A DNA stretch of 64,000 nucleotides, taken from positions 1-64,000 of the forward strand of contig NZ_JBKBHC010000007.1 of NCBI RefSeq assembly GCF_046297895.1, given 5' to 3'. Positions 9,130 to 17,602 of the stretch are shown here, piece after piece; position 1 is the stretch's first letter, and the number at the start of each line of letters is the position of its first letter. The DNA comes from Ferrovibrio sp046297895. GTDB taxonomy: Bacteria > Pseudomonadota > Alphaproteobacteria > Ferrovibrionales > Ferrovibrionaceae. The position numbers and the translations under genes were made by a program. Below the pieces are notes generated by a model that saw only the letters and a list, made by a program, of their open reading frames with translations, made no database searches and was not told the DNA's origin.

Positions 9130-9284
9130 GCCGCGCGCGGAAAATACGGGCCGCCGACCGGCTTGGCAAGTCGCAAAACCGGCCAAAATAATACCGGCGG
9201 TCCAATCAGTTGACGTCGTCGCAGGGGTGACGTCAGCGCATGACGACGCCGACCGGGCAGAAGCGCCAGAGGGGGAATTCGCGC

Positions 9285-9917
9285 ATGGCCGCCATTTACA
9301 CGCTGTATGGAAGTTTTCTGTCCGCCCCGACCTACAAGGTCGGGCTGATGCTGACCCTGTGCGGCCTGCCCTACGATTACCGCCATGTCGATCTGGCCAA
9401 GGGCCAGCACAAGACGCCCGACTTCCTGGCGCTGAACCGTTTCGGCCAGGTGCCCGCCCTGGTGCATAACGGCCTGCGCATGTGCCAGTCCGCCGCCATC
9501 CTGGTCTATCTGGCCGAACAGACCGGCAAGTTCGGCGGCGCCACGCCGGAGGAGCACCAGCGCATTCGCGAATGGCTGATGTGGGAGACCGACCGCCTGG
9601 AATCGAGCCTGAGCCGCACGCGCTTCTTCGAACGTTTCGCCAAGCCCGATCCCGCCGTGCTGGACTACATGCGCAAATACGCCGACATGGTGCTGGGCCA
9701 GCTTAACGCCCTGCTGGAAGGCAAGCGTTTCCTGGTGGGTGAACGGCCGACGATCGCCGATATCGCGGTCTTCGCCGCGGTGGTGCATATGGCCGAGGCC
9801 AAGTTCGAGCCGGCCGACTACGCCAACGTGAAATCCTGGTGGGAGCGGCTGGCCGCGCTGCCGGGATTCAAGCTGCCTTACGACCTGCTGCCCAAGGGCG
9901 ATCAGGACGCGGCTTAA
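9285..9917 (+). CDS. Glutathione S-transferase family protein
   Basis: 210-residue cytosolic GST. The N-terminal thioredoxin-like domain (~1-80) starts IYTLYGSFLSAPTYKVGLML, includes FGQVPALV (the cis-Pro before the glutathione-contact strand) and ends with QSAAILVYLAEQTG, the usual Gln/Glu-Ser glutathione gamma-glutamyl contact. An all-helical C-terminal domain (~90-205) contains GERPTIADIAVFA, the conserved N-capping/hydrophobic staple motif of GSTs. ATG 9285 is chosen over the upstream in-frame ATG 9240 because it begins the beta strand directly and has an AGGGGGA ribosome site. Substrate unknown. Confidence 0.9.
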   Translation: MAAIYTLYGSFLSAPTYKVGLMLTLCGLPYDYRHVDLAKGQHKTPDFLALNRFGQVPALVHNGLRMCQSAAILVYLAEQTGKFGGATPEEHQRIREWLMWETDRLESSLSRTRFFERFAKPDPAVLDYMRKYADMVLGQLNALLEGKRFLVGERPTIADIAVFAAVVHMAEAKFEPADYANVKSWWERLAALPGFKLPYDLLPKGDQDAA

Positions 9918-9924
9918 GCCGCCG

Positions 9925-11259
9925 TCAGGGTTTTTCCAGCATCAGCAGGGGGCGCGGCGCGACAGCCAGCGGCATCGCCTCGCCCAGCCGCGTCGGGTCG
10001 AGGCTGTCGAAGCTGCCGCAATCGGGGCAGAGCAGATGCCAGTCGCCATGGCCGCTGCCGCAATGGCCGCACTGCCACAGTTCGCTGCGGATGCTCTCGC
10101 GCCAGCGGTCGGCGGCGACGGCATCGCCATCGCCCTCTTCCGCCAGCCGGGCCTGCAGCCGCGCCGCCCAACTGCCTCCCCGGTTGCCAATCTGGTCGAG
10201 GGCGGCGCGTGCGGCGGAAAAGTCATGCGCCTGCAGCGCGGCGGCGGCCAGCAGCAGACGGCTTTCCACCTCCGGCCGGCGTTCGGCCACGAAGGCCTCG
10301 GCCCGTGCCACCAGATCGGCGGGCAGAACATCCTGCTGCAGGCCGAGCCAGGCATTCGCCAGCGCTTCGGATGGCCGGCGGGCGAAGGCGGCGCGCAGCA
10401 GCCGCGCCGCTGCCTCGCGCAGCGCGTGATGCCCGGACTCCTTTTCGGCTGCACGGGCCAGCAGCAAAGGCGGCGCCGGATGTTCGGGCAGCAGCTTCGC
10501 TGCCTTCTCGGCGTGCTGGCGCGCCATGCGCAGATCGCCCGCTTGCAGCGCCGCCTGCGCCTCGGCCAGCTCGAGCCGCGCATCGAGCGCGGCGGCGGCC
10601 TCGCGGCTGACGGCTTTCCTGCGGCGAGCCTGCTCCAGCCGTCTGCGCGCGCCGGCCCAGTCGCCGGCTTCGACCAGCAGCTGCAATTCGGCTTCGGCGG
10701 CAAAGGGCGAGGCCGGCCGCAGCGCGGAGGCGCGGGCGGCAAGCTGCAGTGCGGCGGCGCGGTCACCGCGGCTGCGCGCATCGGCCAGCAGGCCGCGCGT
10801 GCCGAGGAAGGCGGTGCCGGGATCCTGGCTGAGCGCCGCGAAGGCGCGCTGCGCCTCGTCCGTTTTGCCGGCGAGCTGCGCCGCATGGGCCGCCAGCAGG
10901 CGTGCCAGCGCGGGATCGTCGAGCTGGCCCTGCGCTTTCGCCGCCAGCTTCGCGGCGCGATCCGCCTCGCCGGCGGCCACGGCCACCATGCCGGCGGCGA
11001 AATTGGCGTAGCCTCTCGCCTGGCGCTTCAGCCGGCGGCGCTGCGGCAGCGCCGCGGCCCAGGCGAAGATCCATGTCAGGATGAAGGCCGCCGCGACCAG
11101 CAGCACGACGCCCAGCGCCAGCAGCGGCGCCGGGGCTTCCACGATGTGATCGAACCACGCGATGCGCACGCGGCCGGGCTGGTCGGCGATCCAGGCGGCC
11201 AGCGCTGCCACCGCCATCAGCAGGGCGAGGGCGATTGCCGTCTTCAGCAAGCGCAGCAT
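9925..11259 (-). CDS. HemY-like inner-membrane TPR protein
   Basis: 444 residues. Two N-terminal membrane helices (~5-25 and ~42-65; the first is followed by QPGRVRIAWFDHIVEAP, typical of HemY) carry a cytoplasmic Ala/Leu-rich array of TPR-like helices. The protein ends with a zinc-ribbon-like segment of two CxxC pairs (WQCGHCGSGHGDWHLLCPDCGSF), as in alphaproteobacterial homologues. HemY proteins of this type occur in heme biosynthesis clusters but are not the Bacillus protoporphyrinogen oxidase; a scaffold role is inferred. It starts 2 bases after the Mic60 stop, so hemC-hemD-mic60-hemY form one operon reading left. ATG 11259 matches the family N-terminus. Confidence 0.88.
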   Translation of the reverse strand: MLRLLKTAIALALLMAVAALAAWIADQPGRVRIAWFDHIVEAPAPLLALGVVLLVAAAFILTWIFAWAAALPQRRRLKRQARGYANFAAGMVAVAAGEADRAAKLAAKAQGQLDDPALARLLAAHAAQLAGKTDEAQRAFAALSQDPGTAFLGTRGLLADARSRGDRAAALQLAARASALRPASPFAAEAELQLLVEAGDWAGARRRLEQARRRKAVSREAAAALDARLELAEAQAALQAGDLRMARQHAEKAAKLLPEHPAPPLLLARAAEKESGHHALREAAARLLRAAFARRPSEALANAWLGLQQDVLPADLVARAEAFVAERRPEVESRLLLAAAALQAHDFSAARAALDQIGNRGGSWAARLQARLAEEGDGDAVAADRWRESIRSELWQCGHCGSGHGDWHLLCPDCGSFDSLDPTRLGEAMPLAVAPRPLLMLEKP

Positions 11260-11261
11260 GG

Positions 11262-12335
11262 TCAGCGGATCGCCAGATGATTGCGCAAGGCCGCGCCATG
11301 GGCATCCAGCGCGGCATCCAGATCGAGCCGCGCCTGTGCCTGCTCGCGCCAGTCCTGCAGGGCCGGGATCAATGCCACGCCGTCCAGGGCCGCCAGGGCC
11401 GCCGCCAGGTCGCCGCCGCGCAGGGCGGTTTCGGCGGCATCCAGTCTGCCTTCGGCGGATGCGCTGTCGACGCTGCCGACCCGGCGGATGCTGACCAGGC
11501 CTGTGATGCGGTCGACGGCGCGCTGCCACCAGGGTTTGTCGGCGGCATTGACGGCATCGGCGGATGGCGTGGCGCGCTGCTGCTCGGCCAGGGCGGGGAA
11601 ACGTGCGGCCAGCACGATAGCCGACGGAATGCCGCGCTCAGCAAAGGGCTGCAGGCCGGCGAAGGCGGATTTCAGCGCGCCGCCCTGGGCCTCGGCATAA
11701 CCGCCCAGCAGCGTGGCCTCGCGCGCGAAGCTGCTGCCGCGCCGCGCCAGTTCGCGCGCTTCCGAAAACGCGATGAGCTGCAGCAAGGGTTCGCGCAGCG
11801 CCTGCAGCCGCGCTTCGCTCAACGCCGTGAACCGCGCCTGCAGATCGGCGATCTGGCTTTGCAGCGCGGTGCGCTGCGCCGCATTGGCGTCCTGCGTCTG
11901 GCGCAGGCTGGCCACCTGCTGCTCCAGATCGGCCAGCTTCTGCAGCAGGACGGGATCGGTGCCGGTGCCGGCGGCGGGAAGCTGCTGCAGCCGCTCCAGG
12001 CTGGCGGTCAGTGCAGCGAGGCGCTTTTCCTGCTCTTCAAGGCGCATCAGCAAAGACGGATCGGCCGCAGGAGTGGCCGCCGGGGCGAGGGCCACCGCCG
12101 GGGCAGCCTGCGGCACGGATTGCGGCGTGGCGGTCGATGGCGGCGCGGCGGGTTTGCCGGCGAACACGGCATCCAGCCTGCCGCTGCTCCAGAAATGCCA
12201 GCCGACCGCAACCACGATGCTGACGATCACCGCGCCAACCAGCAGGATCGCCGTGCGGCTGCCGCTGCGCTTGCCGCCAAGCGGCTCGACCTCGGCATCG
12301 ATGATCTTGTCCTGGCTATGCGGCTTGTCGCTCAT
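11262..12335 (-). CDS. Mitofilin/Mic60-like inner-membrane protein
   Basis: 357 residues: a short basic N-terminus, one membrane helix (~27-48), a Pro/Ala-rich linker, a central coiled coil (~95-175) and a C-terminal helical domain ending AALRNHLAIR. This is the layout of alphaproteobacterial Mic60, which is ancestral to the mitochondrial MICOS component, shapes intracytoplasmic membranes and anchors them to the outer membrane. Its position between hemD and hemY is the usual alphaproteobacterial one. It overlaps hemD by 4 bases and is 2 bases from hemY, which suggests translational coupling. Confidence 0.87.
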   Translation of the reverse strand: MSDKPHSQDKIIDAEVEPLGGKRSGSRTAILLVGAVIVSIVVAVGWHFWSSGRLDAVFAGKPAAPPSTATPQSVPQAAPAVALAPAATPAADPSLLMRLEEQEKRLAALTASLERLQQLPAAGTGTDPVLLQKLADLEQQVASLRQTQDANAAQRTALQSQIADLQARFTALSEARLQALREPLLQLIAFSEARELARRGSSFAREATLLGGYAEAQGGALKSAFAGLQPFAERGIPSAIVLAARFPALAEQQRATPSADAVNAADKPWWQRAVDRITGLVSIRRVGSVDSASAEGRLDAAETALRGGDLAAALAALDGVALIPALQDWREQAQARLDLDAALDAHGAALRNHLAIR

Positions 12336-13063
12336 GATCCATCCGACCGGTTCGTTGTGATTCCATGCAGCAGAGCGAGCATATCACCCTCGCGCGGCAT
12401 GGCCGCGACACGGATCTCCGCCCAGCCCAGCGGCGCCAGGGCCGTTGCCACATTGGCGCTGAGCGCCAGCGCCGTGCAGGCGGACGCGCCGCGGCCGATC
12501 CCGGCCTGCCGGGCCAGCGTAACAAATACCGCCGCCGTGCGGGGAGAGAAAAACAGCGCTGCGCCATAACGCCCGGCGGCAAAATCAGCGGCCACCGCAG
12601 CGGGCAGGGCTGCAGCGGGTTCGGCCGCATAGAGCGTGACGCGGCGCACATCGTAGCCATCGGCCTGCAGCATCGCCTGCAGATCGCCCGCCAGCGTGGC
12701 GCCAGCCGCATGCAGCATTGCGCCGTCTTGCGGCCGGTGCCGCTGGCGCACCAGCGCCGCGAGTTTTTCCACATCGCCGCCGGCCGCCTCGACCCGGGCG
12801 AAACCGGCCTGGCGTGCCGCTGCCGCCGTGGTTTCACCCACGGCATAGACGGCAAGGTCCCGGTGGTTGCAGTTGGCGATGAAGCCCCGCAGGCCGTTGA
12901 CCGAGGTAAACAGCAGGGCCGTCACGCCGTCGAGCGGCAGGACGGCGTCGTTGCGAATGCGGATGTCCAGCAGCGGCGCGCAATCCGACCCGATGCCGCG
13001 CGTCTGCAGCTTCTGTTGCAGGCTTTGCGCCTCGGCGGCCGGCCGCGTGATCAGCGCGCGCAT
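12332..13063 (-). CDS. hemD: Uroporphyrinogen-III synthase
   Basis: 243 residues. HemD closes and inverts hydroxymethylbilane to uroporphyrinogen III in heme and siroheme synthesis. Family features are the N-terminal ALITRPAAEAQSL, the strand ALLFTSVNGLRGF at the start of the second lobe, AVGETTAAAARQAGF, and AALFFSPRTAAVF near the C-terminus. HemD sequences diverge strongly, but the context (5 bases after hemC, 4-base overlap with mic60) settles the call. Confidence 0.93.
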   Translation of the reverse strand: MRALITRPAAEAQSLQQKLQTRGIGSDCAPLLDIRIRNDAVLPLDGVTALLFTSVNGLRGFIANCNHRDLAVYAVGETTAAAARQAGFARVEAAGGDVEKLAALVRQRHRPQDGAMLHAAGATLAGDLQAMLQADGYDVRRVTLYAAEPAAALPAAVAADFAAGRYGAALFFSPRTAAVFVTLARQAGIGRGASACTALALSANVATALAPLGWAEIRVAAMPREGDMLALLHGITTNRSDGS

Positions 13064-13068
13064 CTCAG

Positions 13069-14043
13069 CTATTGAAAAAAATCCGGGCCGATGCGGCCTT
13101 TCAGTTCACCGCCCGCATCACGACCCATTGCCACGCCGTCTTTTGCCGCGCCGTTGCGTTCGATTTCGATCAGTTCGCTGCCATCGGGGCGCGCGATGGC
13201 ACCGCGCAGGCGCATCCCAGGATTTTCCCCTGGGCCGTCAAGTTCGGCCAATGCGGCAATCGGCGTGCGGCAGGAACCATCCAGCACGGCGAGCAGCGCG
13301 CGCTCGGCCTCGACGCGCAGGCGCGTGGGCTGATCATCGAGCGGCTTTAGAAAATCCAGCACGCGGGTATCGCCGTCGCGGCATTCGATGCCGATGGCGC
13401 CCTGCGCCACGGCCGGCAGCATGTCGTCGGTGGAGAGCACCTGCATGCCAGGCGGAGCTAGCTTCAGGCGGTGCAGGCCGGCCAGGGCAAGGAAGGTGGC
13501 CGAGACGATGCCCTCTTCCAGCTTGCGCAGGCGGGTCTGCACGTTGCCGCGGAAGGTGACGACCTGCAGGTCGCGTCGGCGCGCCAGCAGGAAGGCTTTG
13601 CGCCGCAGCGACGATGTGCCGACGATGGCGCCCTGCGGCAGGGCGTAAAGCGGCGTGGGCCTGAGCGCCAGCAGCACGTCGCGCACGTCCTCGCGCGGCA
13701 GATAGGCCGCCATCATCAAGCCGGCCGGCAGCTGGGTCGGCATGTCCTTCATGGAATGCACGGCGAGGTCGATACCGCCATCCAGCAGGGCGTCCTCGAT
13801 CTCCTTGGTGAACAGGCCCTTGCCGCCGGCCTCGGCCAGCGCCCGGTCCTGGATCTGGTCGCCCGTCGTCTTGATGATGCGGATGGCGATGTCGGCCTCG
13901 CGCAGGTCGGGATGCGCGGCCAGCAGGCGGTCGCGGGTCTCGTGTGCCTGGGCCAGCGCCAGAGGCGAGCCGCGCGTGCCAATAGTGAGGACGGGTTTGC
14001 CAGGATTCACGTGCCTACCCTGCGCTTGCTGCGGCGGTGTCAT
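13069..14043 (-). CDS. hemC: Porphobilinogen deaminase (hydroxymethylbilane synthase)
   Basis: 324 residues. HemC polymerises four porphobilinogen molecules into hydroxymethylbilane. Visible signatures are TIGTRGSPLALAQ, the Lys-Thr-Thr-Gly-Asp strand, VHSMKDMPTQLP, GTSSLRRKA, FRGNVQTRLRKL and the cofactor-attachment loop LDGSCRTPIAA, whose Cys carries the dipyrromethane. ATG 14043 adds 12 residues before the conserved core; GTG 14010 is an alternative. It heads the hemC-hemD-mic60-hemY operon and is divergent from tsaD with only 57 bases between the starts, so the two promoters must overlap or lie back to back. Confidence 0.96.
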   Translation of the reverse strand: MTPPQQAQGRHVNPGKPVLTIGTRGSPLALAQAHETRDRLLAAHPDLREADIAIRIIKTTGDQIQDRALAEAGGKGLFTKEIEDALLDGGIDLAVHSMKDMPTQLPAGLMMAAYLPREDVRDVLLALRPTPLYALPQGAIVGTSSLRRKAFLLARRRDLQVVTFRGNVQTRLRKLEEGIVSATFLALAGLHRLKLAPPGMQVLSTDDMLPAVAQGAIGIECRDGDTRVLDFLKPLDDQPTRLRVEAERALLAVLDGSCRTPIAALAELDGPGENPGMRLRGAIARPDGSELIEIERNGAAKDGVAMGRDAGGELKGRIGPDFFQ

Positions 14044-14100
14044 AATGCTAGGCCTACTCTATATCTTTTACCGACTGAAACCGACACGGACCCCCGGCGG

Positions 14101-15171
14101 ATGCTTGTTCTGGGCATCGAAACCAGTTGCGACGAAACCGCCTGTGCCGTGGTGCAGGATACGGGCGATCCGGCGCGGCGCATCGTCAGTCATAGCCTGT
14201 TCTCGCAACTGAGGGAACATGCGCCCTATGGCGGCGTGGTGCCCGAAATCGCCTCCCGCGCCCATATCGAGCATCTGGATGGCCTGGTGGCCGAGAGCCT
14301 GAAGGCGGCCGGCCTGGACCTGGCCGATCTGGACGCCATCGCCGCCACCGCCGGACCTGGCCTGATCGGCGGCGTGATGGTGGGCCTGATGACGGCCAAG
14401 ACGCTGGCCTGGGCGGCCGGCAAGCCGCTGATCGCCGTGAACCACCTGGAAGGCCACGCGCTGTCGGTGCGCCTGAGCGACGACGTGCCGTTCCCCTATC
14501 TGCTGCTGCTGGTTTCGGGCGGGCATTGCCAGTTCCTGATCGTCGAGGGCGTGGGGCAATACCGCCGGCTGGGCACCACCATCGACGATGCGGCCGGCGA
14601 GGCCTTCGACAAGACCGCCAAGCTGCTGGGCCTGGGCTATCCCGGCGGGCCGGCCATCGAGCGGCTGGCGCGCCAGGGCGATGCGACGCGTTTCGAGCTG
14701 CCCCGACCGTTATGGCGCAAGCCGGGTTGCGATTTCAGTTTCTCCGGTCTGAAGACCGCCGTGCGGCTGGCGCTGGAAAGTTGTGGGTCCGATCCTTCCG
14801 AACAGGATAAGGCCGATCTGGCCGCCAGTTTCCAGGCCACGGTGATGGCCGTGATCCTGGACCGCACGCGCCATGCGATCGCGATGTTCGATGAATCTCA
14901 TGGTGCACGCGGGAAACATTTCGTGGTGGCCGGCGGCGTGGCGGCGAATGCCACGCTGCGCGAGGGCCTGGTGGCGCTGGCCGAGGAACACGGCATGGCT
15001 TTCACCGCGCCGCCGCTGAAACTCTGCACCGACAATGGCGCGATGATCGCCTGGGCCGGGCTGGAGCGGTTTCGTCTAGGGATGACCGACACGCTGGAAG
15101 CGCCGGCGCGGGCGCGCTGGCCGCTGGATGCGGCGGCGGCGGCAAAACCGTTTGCCGGGGCCAAGGCGTGA
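14101..15171 (+). CDS. tsaD: tRNA N6-threonylcarbamoyladenosine transferase subunit TsaD
   Basis: 356 residues. TsaD transfers the threonylcarbamoyl group to A37 of ANN-reading tRNAs together with TsaB and TsaE. The ASKHA fold is visible in LGIETSCDETACAVV, the metal-binding NHLEGH (two His), LLLVSGGHCQF, GTTIDDAAGEAFDK and FVVAGGVAANATLR, and in CTDNGAMIAWAG with the third metal ligand Asp. ATG 14101 starts directly before the first beta strand. Downstream are gpsA (10-base gap) and the EVE gene, the usual alphaproteobacterial order. Confidence 0.97.
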   Translation: MLVLGIETSCDETACAVVQDTGDPARRIVSHSLFSQLREHAPYGGVVPEIASRAHIEHLDGLVAESLKAAGLDLADLDAIAATAGPGLIGGVMVGLMTAKTLAWAAGKPLIAVNHLEGHALSVRLSDDVPFPYLLLLVSGGHCQFLIVEGVGQYRRLGTTIDDAAGEAFDKTAKLLGLGYPGGPAIERLARQGDATRFELPRPLWRKPGCDFSFSGLKTAVRLALESCGSDPSEQDKADLAASFQATVMAVILDRTRHAIAMFDESHGARGKHFVVAGGVAANATLREGLVALAEEHGMAFTAPPLKLCTDNGAMIAWAGLERFRLGMTDTLEAPARARWPLDAAAAAKPFAGAKA

Positions 15172-15181
15172 GGGGGCGGGC

Positions 15182-16168
15182 ATGAAACGCATCGGCGTCA
15201 TCGGTGGCGGCGCCTGGGGCACCGCACTCGCCGCGCTTTCGGCCGAGCATGGCGATACGCTGATCTGGGCGCGCAATGCCGAGGTTGTCGATGACATCAA
15301 CACGCAACATGCCAATACGCTGTATCTGCCCGATGTAAAACTGCCCGCCAGCCTGAAGGCCACCGGCGATCTGGCCATGCTGAGGGATTGCGACGCGCTG
15401 GTGCTGGCCGTGCCGGCGCAGACATTGCGCAGTTTCGCGCAGCAGATCTGGAAAACTCTGCCCGGCCATGCGCCGCTGGTGATCGCCGCCAAGGGCGTGG
15501 AGATCGGCAGCGGCAAGCTGCCCAGTGAAGTATTGTACGATGTGCTGCCGGCGCGGCCGGTGGCGATCCTGACCGGGCCGACCTTTGCCATGGAAGTCGC
15601 GCGTGGCCTGCCGGCGGCGGCGACGCTCGCCTGCCATGATGCTGCCCTGGGCGCGGCCCTGGTGCAGCGCCTGGGCCGGCCGACCTTCCGGCCGTATCTG
15701 TCCGATGACGTGACCGGCGCGCAGATCGGCGGCGCGGTCAAGAACGTGCTGGCGATTGCCTGCGGCATCGTGATGGGGCGCAAGCTGGGCGACAATGCGC
15801 GCGCCGCGCTGATCACGCGCGGCCTGGCCGAAATGAGCCGGCTGGGTCTGGCACTGGGCGCGAAACGCGAGACGCTGATGGGCCTCTCGGGCCTTGGCGA
15901 TCTGGTGCTGACCTGCACCGGGCCGCAATCGCGCAACCTGTCGCTCGGCATCGCTTTGGGCGAGGGCAAAAGCCTGACCGAGATCATGGCTGGCCGGCGC
16001 ACCGTGGCCGAGGGCGTGCATACCGCGCAGGCCATCGACACGCTGGCGCGCGCCCATCACATCGAGATGCCGATCTGCCAGGCGGTGGATGCCGTGCTGC
16101 ATAAAGGCGCCGGGATCGAGGCCATGCTGACCGCCCTGCTGGCGCGACCGTTTAAAACCGAGGACTGA
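15182..16168 (+). CDS. gpsA: NAD(P)-dependent glycerol-3-phosphate dehydrogenase
   Basis: 328 residues. GpsA reduces dihydroxyacetone phosphate to sn-glycerol 3-phosphate for phospholipid synthesis. It has the Rossmann motif GVIGGGAWGTALA, the strand LVIAAKGVEIG, the GPTFAMEVARGLPAAAT loop, the catalytic-Lys segment GGAVKNVLAIACGI, and GLGDLVLTC in the C-terminal helical domain. The start is ATG 15182, which opens the Rossmann strand, 10 bases after the tsaD stop. Confidence 0.97.
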   Translation: MKRIGVIGGGAWGTALAALSAEHGDTLIWARNAEVVDDINTQHANTLYLPDVKLPASLKATGDLAMLRDCDALVLAVPAQTLRSFAQQIWKTLPGHAPLVIAAKGVEIGSGKLPSEVLYDVLPARPVAILTGPTFAMEVARGLPAAATLACHDAALGAALVQRLGRPTFRPYLSDDVTGAQIGGAVKNVLAIACGIVMGRKLGDNARAALITRGLAEMSRLGLALGAKRETLMGLSGLGDLVLTCTGPQSRNLSLGIALGEGKSLTEIMAGRRTVAEGVHTAQAIDTLARAHHIEMPICQAVDAVLHKGAGIEAMLTALLARPFKTED

Positions 16169-16170
16169 GC

Positions 16171-16584
16171 ATGAACTACTGGCTGATGAAATCCGAGCCT
16201 TCCGCCTGGTCGTGGGAGCAGCAGGTGAAGAAGAAGGTCGAGAGCTGGAATGGCGTGCGCAATTACCAGGCCGCCAACAACATGAAGGCCATGAAACTCG
16301 GCGACCGCGCCTTCTTCTACCACTCGGTCGACGAGAAGCAGATCGTCGGCATCGTCGAGGTATGCAAGCTCTATCACCCCGACCCGACCGACGAGACCGG
16401 CAAGTTCGGCATGGTGAGCGTGAAGGCGCTGATGCCGATGAAGACGCCCGTCACGCTCGCACAGATCAAGGCGGAACCGAAGCTGAAGGATCTGGCTTTG
16501 CTGCGGCAGTCGCGGCTGTCGGTTTCACCGGTGGATGCGGCGAGCTGGAAGCTGATCTGCAAGATGGGCGGCGTGAGTGCGTGA
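16171..16584 (+). CDS. EVE domain protein (THYN1-like)
   Basis: 137 residues forming a single EVE domain, the PUA-like fold thought to bind modified bases in DNA or RNA. Motifs are YWLMKSEPSAWSWE at the N-terminus, WNGVRNYQAANNM (pocket loop), GDRAFFYHS and GIVEV, and LLRQSRLSVSPV near the end. Bacterial members often sit beside core genes, and some are fused to restriction domains; this one is free-standing, 2 bases after gpsA, and is probably co-transcribed with it. The ligand is not predictable. Confidence 0.93.
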   Translation: MNYWLMKSEPSAWSWEQQVKKKVESWNGVRNYQAANNMKAMKLGDRAFFYHSVDEKQIVGIVEVCKLYHPDPTDETGKFGMVSVKALMPMKTPVTLAQIKAEPKLKDLALLRQSRLSVSPVDAASWKLICKMGGVSA

Positions 16585-16598
16585 TTGTGACGAAACAC

Positions 16599-16681
16599 CG
16601 TCATGCCCGGCCTCGTGCCGGGCATCCACGCCCTGCTTCCCAAAAAACTCGTGGATGCTCGGACCAAGTCCGAGCATGACG
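16599..16681. repeat. REP/BIME-like double palindromic element
   Basis: 83 bases between the EVE and Rieske genes. The outer arms are near-complementary (CGTCATGC...CATCCACG and CGTGGATG...GCATGACG), and each arm has its own hairpin: CCCGGC-CTCGT-GCCGGG and CTCGGA-CCAA-GTCCGAG. The GTCATGCCCGG...GGATG core is the kind of intergenic repeat seen in many copies in alphaproteobacterial genomes. It may also end or stabilise the tsaD-gpsA-EVE transcript. I saw no second copy in this window. Confidence 0.75.
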
Positions 16682-16704
16682 AATAAGGTTATGGTGCTAG
16701 TGCC

Positions 16705-17064
16705 ATGACCACCCGCCCCAACCAGCCATCACCCGGCACGCGGCTGGTCGCGCTGGCCGACATCCCGGAGCCCGGCGCGAAGGGCCTGACCTTCGGCGCG
16801 GGCAAGGAACGGTTCGAGTGTTTCGTGCTGCGCTGGCAGGGTGCGGTGCTGGGCTATGTGAATGAATGCCCGCATGCACGCACCTCGCTGGACTGGCGGC
16901 CCGATGCCTTTTTCAACCGCGACATGTCGGCCCTGCAATGCGGCACCCATGGCGCGCTGTTCGCGCCGGAAAGCGGCCAGTGTTTCCTCGGCCCCTGCAA
17001 GGGCAAAAGCCTGATCCCCTTCGCCGTGCGCCTGGATGATGCGGGCTGGGTGGTCGCTGCCTGA
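16705..17064 (+). CDS. Rieske [2Fe-2S] domain protein
   Basis: 119 residues consisting only of a Rieske domain. Ligand motifs are CPH in NECPHARTSLDW and CxxH in LQCGTHGALF, giving the Cys2-His2 set for one [2Fe-2S] cluster. The cysteines of respiratory Rieske proteins that would form a disulfide are absent, which fits a ferredoxin-like electron carrier of the dioxygenase type rather than a bc1 subunit. There is no signal peptide or membrane helix, so it is cytosolic. It stands alone, with no oxygenase beside it, and its redox partner is unknown. Confidence 0.88.
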   Translation: MTTRPNQPSPGTRLVALADIPEPGAKGLTFGAGKERFECFVLRWQGAVLGYVNECPHARTSLDWRPDAFFNRDMSALQCGTHGALFAPESGQCFLGPCKGKSLIPFAVRLDDAGWVVAA

Positions 17065-17070
17065 AACGAA

Positions 17071-17107
17071 TGCGGCCGGGATGCCGAGGGAGGCATCACC
17101 GGCCGCA
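17071..17107. terminator. Strong GC hairpin between convergent genes
   Basis: The stem TGCGGCCGG-GATGCC pairs with GGCATC-A-CCGGCCGCA around a 6-base loop: 15 paired bases with one bulged A. It lies 6 bases after the Rieske stop and between the Rieske gene and the leftward hemP transcript, so it could end both. No T-run follows, so termination may depend on Rho or the hairpin may only protect the 3' end. Confidence 0.55.
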
Positions 17108-17174
17108 CGGCAACCGCAGGCAGGGTGGGAGGGAGCTGCAGCAGCCGTTTTGCGTATCTCGTTGTCGGGCCCGT

Positions 17175-17285
17175 TCAGCCGGCGCGGCTGATCACGCGGA
17201 TGTCGCGGCAGGCCTGAATCACGCCAAGCAAAGCCTGGCCCAGCAGGTTGATCGGTGCGGCCATGGATGCGGTCTGCGTGGTCAT
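17175..17285 (-). CDS. Possible small protein downstream of hemP (36 aa)
   Basis: A short open frame starts at ATG 17285, 15 bases after the hemP stop, with GAGGG just ahead of the ATG (rather close spacing), and ends with TGA at 17175-17177. The peptide begins MTTQTASMAAPINLLGQALL and continues through an amphipathic hydrophobic stretch with one Cys to VISRAG. I do not recognise a family. Its place directly behind hemP on the same strand suggests Fur-controlled co-transcription. It may be an unannotated micro-protein or chance. Confidence 0.4.
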   Translation of the reverse strand: MTTQTASMAAPINLLGQALLGVIQACRDIRVISRAG

Positions 17286-17300
17286 GCCCTCAACGTCCGG

Positions 17301-17513
17301 TCATTTCGTCAGGATCAGTTTGCCGTTGGCGGTGAGCCGCAGGCGGTAATCGGCGCCGTCATGCTCGATGATGATTTCGCGGGCGGCGCGGAACAGCGTC
17401 CGGCTGGACAGCCGCGGCAGACCGCCGTCCAGCGCCAATGCCACAGTCTCCGCCTCGCCCTCCGTCTGGGCCTGCCCGCCAAGGCGGGCCCGATCAAGCT
17501 CCGTCATACCCAT
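17301..17513 (-). CDS. hemP: Hemin uptake protein HemP
   Basis: About 70 residues; the conserved C-terminal half reads SSRTLFRAAREIIIEHDGAD followed by YRLRLTANGKLILTK, the HemP/HmuP signature (basic, with terminal GKLILTK). HemP/HmuP proteins take part in heme and iron acquisition; in Bradyrhizobium and Burkholderia HmuP is needed for expression of the heme receptor gene. Starts ATG 17513 or 17507 fit the usual length; the frame is open further upstream without family similarity. A Fur-type palindrome lies ~90 bases upstream. No heme receptor or ABC transporter genes are adjacent in this window. Confidence 0.88.
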   Translation of the reverse strand: MGMTELDRARLGGQAQTEGEAETVALALDGGLPRLSSRTLFRAAREIIIEHDGADYRLRLTANGKLILTK

Positions 17514-17602
17514 TCTGTGCCCCGTCACGCGGCCGCACAGGCCTTTGCCCCGCGACCGGCATGTTGGAGTCAGGATAGGGAAGATCACCTGCGAATGCAA
17601 GT

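Noticed and set aside
13471..14100. Long upstream extension of the tsaD frame
   Set aside because: It lies antisense to hemC; TsaD homology begins exactly at ATG 14101.
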